Source: an uncultured Roseburia sp. (GTDB lineage: Bacteria; Bacillota; Clostridia; Lachnospirales; Lachnospiraceae). From it: a stretch of DNA of 64,000 bases. The stretch's first letter is position 1. Each line of letters begins with the position of its first letter. The translations under genes and the position numbers were made by a program. The notes beneath the pieces were generated by a model, which had not been told where the DNA came from, ran no database searches, and was given only the letters and a program-made list of their open reading frames with translations. The stretch is taken from contig CAJTOI010000002.1 in NCBI GenBank assembly GCA_910577925.1, forward strand, positions 124,001 through 188,000, given 5' to 3'. Shown here in pieces: positions 60,293 to 64,000 of the stretch.

Positions 60293-61423
60293 TCACTCAA
60301 ACATCCGCGAAAGCCGCTCCCGAAACGTAAAATCGCGCCGCACGCGCTCCGCGCCGGCATGCGCAATCCGCTGCCGCTCCTTTTCATGCTCCAGGTAGTA
60401 TTTCGCCTTGTAAAACATGTCCTCCGCATCCTCATACATGACCAGTTCCTCCGGCCGGAAATACTCCGCAAGCTCCTCCTGATAATTCGAGAGAACAAAC
60501 CCGCCGCACGCGAGGACGTCAAGCACCCGCAGCGGTATTCCGGTGCGGATTGTTTTCAGAGAAATATTCAGGTTGATGCGGCTCGCCGCAAAAATCTGCG
60601 GCATCTGCGTGTAATAGTCCGCATAGCCCCTGTAGCGCACCGCATCAAGCCGTTCATCCTGATTGTCGGAATACAAATCCACCTGAACATATTTTGACAA
60701 AAGTGCCAGTGCCATGTAGCGCTCCCGCCCCGTCGTCTCGCAGGCCAGCATAAATTCCAGTTCACGTCTGCCCATCAAAAAGCCGTCCGTCGCCACTCTG
60801 CGGTAGACGGCGTTCATTTTTTCCAGCAGTTCGTCCGTCACCAATTCCGGTATCAGATACGCCCCGTAAAGCTTTCCCTGCGCGCTCACGATGCCCTCCA
60901 GATACCCTTTCAGATATTCGTCTAACGCCGCCGTAAAATACCGGTATTCCGTCTGGTACAGCTTCCCGATCAAAGAGACATCCGTCCGGTACTCCCGCGC
61001 ACTGTCCGCTGTTATGGCCGACGCAAATACCCGGCTGTCCGCGGCCAGCGGCAGATGAAAGGCATTGACGCCGCATTTTTGATATTCCTCCGCCTGCCCC
61101 CGATCGAAAAAAAAGATCCGGCTGCAGGAATTTGAAAGAACAGACAAATCCCGGATATGCAGCGGTGAGTCATACACCCACGCCGTATAGCGGATTCCCC
61201 GTTCCTCGCACAGCGCGGATATCAGCGGGGAAAAATTGACCGAAAACACATCGGTGTAGGCGCCCGCTTTCAGGTATGCCCCAAACTGCGTCAGAAACGC
61301 ATCATCCTTCTCCCAGTCCGCAAACTGGTAAAAAAACGTGTCGTACGAAACTCCGAGCTCCTTTAATCCCCGCTCAATCCCCTGATTCATAAAAGAATGC
61401 CACTGAAAAAATAACAGCTTCAT
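60293..61423 (-). CDS. CgeB/DUF3880-like glycosyltransferase
   Basis: This 376-residue protein is a paralogue of the gene at 45808 (FSVNFSPLISALCEERGI; YTAWVYDSPLHIRD; TGIPLRVLDVLACGGFVLSNYQEE; HAGAERVRRDFTFRERL). It is a GT-B glycosyltransferase without a membrane segment. ATG 61423 (MKLLFFQWHSF) has GGGGG upstream; an ATG eight codons earlier adds MGIIGGCK without a site. It is in the same operon as fdtA/fdtB, and may use the Fuc3N/Qui3N product as donor. Acceptor not predicted. Confidence 0.8.
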   Translation of the reverse strand: MKLLFFQWHSFMNQGIERGLKELGVSYDTFFYQFADWEKDDAFLTQFGAYLKAGAYTDVFSVNFSPLISALCEERGIRYTAWVYDSPLHIRDLSVLSNSCSRIFFFDRGQAEEYQKCGVNAFHLPLAADSRVFASAITADSAREYRTDVSLIGKLYQTEYRYFTAALDEYLKGYLEGIVSAQGKLYGAYLIPELVTDELLEKMNAVYRRVATDGFLMGRRELEFMLACETTGRERYMALALLSKYVQVDLYSDNQDERLDAVRYRGYADYYTQMPQIFAASRINLNISLKTIRTGIPLRVLDVLACGGFVLSNYQEELAEYFRPEELVMYEDAEDMFYKAKYYLEHEKERQRIAHAGAERVRRDFTFRERLSRMFE

Positions 61424-61457
61424 TTTGCAACCCCCGATAATTCCCATTGTCTCCCGA

Positions 61458-62150
61458 CTACATAAATTTCCCTCTCAACACAATATCCGTATCGTTCCCG
61501 TTCTGGCAAAATCCGTTCTTCACCCATCTCACGGCCCGTTCATAATCGTTAACGGTATCAATCTCCTTGGTCCGCAAATTCATAAAGGCTACCGGAAGAT
61601 ACGGTTCGATCAGCTGAAAGACATGTCCCGTTCCGCTTATCATTTTCTGACTCTTCATCTGTGTAATCCCGTTCCACTCATAGGTTCCGCTGTTTCGGGA
61701 AAATGCGCTCACAAATTCCTTTCCGCCTTCCTCGTACGTTTCAAGCATCCACGGTTCATCTGTCTCGGGCGCCCCTCCCCCTATAAATTCATGATCACAG
61801 GCCAATATCCGTTTCATATCATCCGGATGCACCAGCAAATCCCCGTCTAACGAGAGTATAAATTCATTGGCGAACTTTGCGGCGAGCGCTACGCTCGCCC
61901 CTGTGCCTGTCGTTCTGTAATCGTGATTGAATACAAACAGAATATCGTTTCTGTATTTGCGCACAACCTCGATCACACGTTCCGCCTGATATCCTACAAC
62001 CACCCGGATATCTCTTTCCTCCTCCAGCATCTCCAGATGTCTTACAATCAGCGGTTTCCCGTCAATCTCCACCAATGCCTTTGTGGTTCCCAATCCCAGC
62101 CTGTTTCCCATACCGGCGCAGCTGATGATTACTGTTCTTGAAACTGCCAT
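61458..62150 (-). CDS. Sugar/choline-phosphate nucleotidyltransferase
   Basis: This 230-residue NTP-transferase-fold protein activates a sugar phosphate or phosphocholine-like alcohol. The nucleotide-binding GMGNRLGLGTTKALVEIDGKPLI block (G13-x-RLG) has the usual GxGxR.G...PK pattern in altered form (TTKAL), and DGDLLVHPDD supplies the metal-site aspartates. A HEFIGGGAPETDEPW insertion is family-like. GGAGG precedes the ATG. It lies 11 bases before the HAD phosphatase gene is read (upstream in the operon), suggesting a linked activation path for a minor glycan component such as a phosphorylated group. Confidence 0.78.
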   Translation of the reverse strand: MAVSRTVIISCAGMGNRLGLGTTKALVEIDGKPLIVRHLEMLEEERDIRVVVGYQAERVIEVVRKYRNDILFVFNHDYRTTGTGASVALAAKFANEFILSLDGDLLVHPDDMKRILACDHEFIGGGAPETDEPWMLETYEEGGKEFVSAFSRNSGTYEWNGITQMKSQKMISGTGHVFQLIEPYLPVAFMNLRTKEIDTVNDYERAVRWVKNGFCQNGNDTDIVLRGKFM

Positions 62151-62162
62151 ATCCGTCGCCTC

Positions 62163-62765
62163 CTACGCCAACCGCTCTAAAAAGTCTACCAGCCGTTCCT
62201 CGTCATAAACGGCATGGCTGGCACATGCCAGCACTGCAGGAGCAATCGTGCGGACCCCGCCGTACCCGATTCCGACATCCGCCGCCTCTATCATTTCCGC
62301 ATCGTTATTTCCGTCGCCGACCGCGACAAACGGAAGCACCATCTGGCTGATCACCATATTTTTATCTACAATACTGAACACATCCGAAATATGATCCTCT
62401 CTCACAATTGCCTTTGAGGAAAACGTGTTCCGTTCCATTCCAAGCTTCTTTATAAGTTCCTCTATCCACACATCCAAATTTCCCGTCACAATATGGCACC
62501 TGTCCTGATTTCTTCGTATGAAATCCGCCAGCCGTTCATTTAACGCTATCTCTCCGATCATCCGGCGGACTTCACTGACCGAAATATCCTTCAATAAATC
62601 TACCCTTTGCAGAAAACTCTGCTTAAAGGGTATCTCACCCCGCATAGCGCTCTCAGTCAGCGAACTCATCTTCTCATACAATCCCAGCTCCTTCGAAATC
62701 GTAGGCAGGATTTCCTGTCTTGTCACGGTGGAATCCAGGTCAAACAAAAAGATATATCGGCTCAT
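62163..62765 (-). CDS. HAD-superfamily phosphatase (SerB-like)
   Basis: This 200-residue haloacid-dehalogenase-fold phosphatase has the catalytic FDLDSTVT (D9/D11 type) motif I, HIVTGNLDVWI (motif II, T), and VAVGDGNNDAEMIEAADVGIGYGG with the GDGxND acidic pair (motif IV). Shape and length are like phosphoserine phosphatases and related small-molecule phosphatases. ATG 62765 (MSRYIFLFDLDST) has GAGG seven bases upstream; five extra residues in the open frame are rejected. In this operon it may dephosphorylate a sugar or alditol phosphate. Confidence 0.8.
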   Translation of the reverse strand: MSRYIFLFDLDSTVTRQEILPTISKELGLYEKMSSLTESAMRGEIPFKQSFLQRVDLLKDISVSEVRRMIGEIALNERLADFIRRNQDRCHIVTGNLDVWIEELIKKLGMERNTFSSKAIVREDHISDVFSIVDKNMVISQMVLPFVAVGDGNNDAEMIEAADVGIGYGGVRTIAPAVLACASHAVYDEERLVDFLERLA

Positions 62766-62783
62766 TTTCTTCCTCTCCATCTG

Positions 62784-63521
62784 TTATCTTTCCAAAATAT
62801 AATAGTACTGTGCGGTTTCTTTTCTATTATTAAGCTTATCCTCGTCAAACAAAAAACCTTCTCTCTGAATTTGAAATCCCTTTTCCAGAAAAGAACCTTC
62901 AAAAAAGTTCATCAGTTCCGTGCGTGTCCTGTAAATTGCATTATAATTATCTTCTAACTCTTCCGAATAAAAATCTTTCAGCGTCAGCCTGTCTTCTATT
63001 CCGATCGGTTCCCGGATACAGATAATCGCATGCGGTTCGCATATCCTTTCTATCTGTCTCAAAGATATGTCTATATCCTCATCATTCAGATAAACAAGGT
63101 TTCCTATTATCAAAACAGTATTATACGTTCCCTTTTCTTTATCCTTAAGAACCCGTTCTATTTCATTCGTCGCACCTTCATAAAAAAAGAAATTCTCCTT
63201 TTTATTCCGTCTGTTCGCGATTTCTATCAATTCTCCGCTAAAGTCCACTCCGCAATACGCTTCTATATACTCCGGCAATGCATCCGCCCATCTTCCTATT
63301 CCGCATCCCACATCCAGCACTCTGGATTCCTTCTGCAGTTTCAACAGAGGCAATAACTTATCCACCTCTTTTTGATTTCTTTCTCTGACCAGTTCCTGAT
63401 TGTCATCCTGATACATGGTTACGGAATACGGGTTGTCCTCTTTAAACCGCTCCGCCCTCTTTTTAAAAAACTGCTTTGTTTCATTGTAATTAATATTGGC
63501 TATTTCTTCTGTTATCCGCAT
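62784..63521 (-). CDS. Class I SAM-dependent methyltransferase
   Basis: This 245-residue enzyme has motif I VLDVGCGIGRWADAL (about 69-83), motif II GVDFS, and a post-motif TVLIIGNLVYL; the rest resembles small-molecule and sugar methyltransferases. It would methylate a sugar or other glycan component. ATG 63521 (MRITEEIANINYNET) has GGGAG five bases upstream; another ATG 14 codons earlier has a weaker AAGG. It follows the CDP-glycerol transferase-like gene and overlaps or abuts it, depending on the start. Confidence 0.82.
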   Translation of the reverse strand: MRITEEIANINYNETKQFFKKRAERFKEDNPYSVTMYQDDNQELVRERNQKEVDKLLPLLKLQKESRVLDVGCGIGRWADALPEYIEAYCGVDFSGELIEIANRRNKKENFFFYEGATNEIERVLKDKEKGTYNTVLIIGNLVYLNDEDIDISLRQIERICEPHAIICIREPIGIEDRLTLKDFYSEELEDNYNAIYRTRTELMNFFEGSFLEKGFQIQREGFLFDEDKLNNRKETAQYYYILER

Positions 63522-63555
63522 GCCGGCTCCCTTCTCTCCATTATTTTCTATTGTC

Positions 63556-64000
63556 TCATTCAAGCCTTAATTCCTGCTCTATAATTGTATATATATTCTC
63601 GGCTGCGCTTTTCCCGCCCGCCTTTCTGTAATCTAAATTCGCCTCAAAAAAGTTTTCCCTCTTTTCCCTGTTTTTGTCATTTTCCCCCAAAACAACATCA
63701 ATTATAAAGCGTTCTATCGCCTCATAATCCCCCCCATCCGCACTGTAATGAATCTTGATCAACTCTTTTCCGAAATCGTTAAAAAATTGTCCGTCTCTTT
63801 TTAACAACAGCAACGGCTTATGTGCATAAAGATATTCGGATAAAAATGATACGCTGTCCAAAATCATGGCATCCGAATCACGGAACAGCCTGTCATATAG
63901 CCCTTCTTCCATAACCCCTGCATTTTCCAGATTCCGCCATCTCTGTTCATAAGCGTTCCATTCATCCGAATCGGCAAATATTCCTGCGCGTATTGCTTTG
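63556..64000 (-). CDS. CDP-glycerol glycerophosphotransferase-like protein, C-terminal part (runs off window)
   Basis: The right window edge cuts this gene; at least 147 codons are present and the frame is open to the edge. The visible DAMILDSVSFLSEYLYAHKPLLLL motif resembles the C-terminal half of TagB/TagF-type CDP-glycerol glycerophosphotransferases, which build teichoic-acid-like polymers, where an aspartate-serine segment precedes a PLL strand. It overlaps or abuts the methyltransferase. The N-terminus is outside the window, so the product and donor are uncertain. Confidence 0.6.
   Translation of the reverse strand, partial: KAIRAGIFADSDEWNAYEQRWRNLENAGVMEEGLYDRLFRDSDAMILDSVSFLSEYLYAHKPLLLLKRDGQFFNDFGKELIKIHYSADGGDYEAIERFIIDVVLGENDKNREKRENFFEANLDYRKAGGKSAAENIYTIIEQELRLE

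Noticed and set aside
1..64000. tRNA genes, prophage or integrase att sites
   Set aside because: No cloverleaf, integrase, or flanking direct repeat was recognised on reading; absence is based on inspection, not a computed scan.

Overview
The window looks like chromosomal DNA from a motile, Gram-positive, anaerobic-type Clostridia, most likely Lachnospiraceae. This rests on the ribosomal and RNA polymerase gene order, the short SecE, the L10-leader attenuator, strong GGAGG ribosome binding sites with consensus TTGACA/TATAAT promoters, several flagellins, and LysM and CgeB-type proteins. Species cannot be assigned from sequence alone. No tRNA, rRNA, CRISPR array, integrase or intact insertion sequence was recognised.

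Layout. (1) 1-3.3 kb: a leftward surface-glycan operon (WecE-like aminotransferase, TTG-started NAD-dependent epimerase, GT2 glycosyltransferase, start of an ATP-grasp protein), divergent from an XRE regulator; a perfect palindrome lies inside the operon promoter. (2) 3.8-6.6 kb: Crp-like regulator plus MATE exporter, and beside them a decayed second MATE gene. (3) 6.6-10.8 kb: a sugar-acid unit of GntR/FCD regulator, GntP permease and IlvD/Edd dehydratase, with two operators framing the permease promoter. (4) 10.8-20.9 kb: a leftward six-gene defence operon. An OLD/PARIS-like ATPase and a Toprim-like protein lead directly into a complete Wadjet system (JetA-JetB-JetC-JetD, type III-like by family). 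(5) 21-23.5 kb: a SpoIID-like/peptidoglycan-binding/LysM protein and a restriction-gene remnant. (6) 23.7-43.1 kb: the leftward core block rpmG-secE-nusG-rplK-rplA, rplJ-rplL, rpoB-rpoC, rpsL-rpsG-fusA and tuf. A flagellin-like gene and a zinc-ribbon/LRR membrane protein sit between rplL and rpoB. (7) 43.3-64 kb: a flagellin and flagellin-modification island with FlxA-like and FliD-like proteins, two more flagellins, three CgeB-like and two GT2 glycosyltransferases, PseI/PseG and a GNAT enzyme (pseudaminic acid), FdtA/FdtB (3-amino-3,6-dideoxyhexose), a radical SAM-SGNH fusion, a nucleotidyltransferase, a HAD phosphatase, a methyltransferase and a CDP-glycerol transferase-like protein that runs off the window.

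How the parts work together. The core genes supply transcription and translation functions. The accessory genes cluster into defence (4, with the remnant in 5), sugar-acid use (3) and cell-surface/flagellar glycan assembly (1 and 7). The most notable features are the co-transcribed ATPase-Toprim-Wadjet operon, the two foreign genes inside the normally continuous rplJL-rpoBC locus, and the radical SAM-SGNH fusion inside the flagellin glycosylation island.
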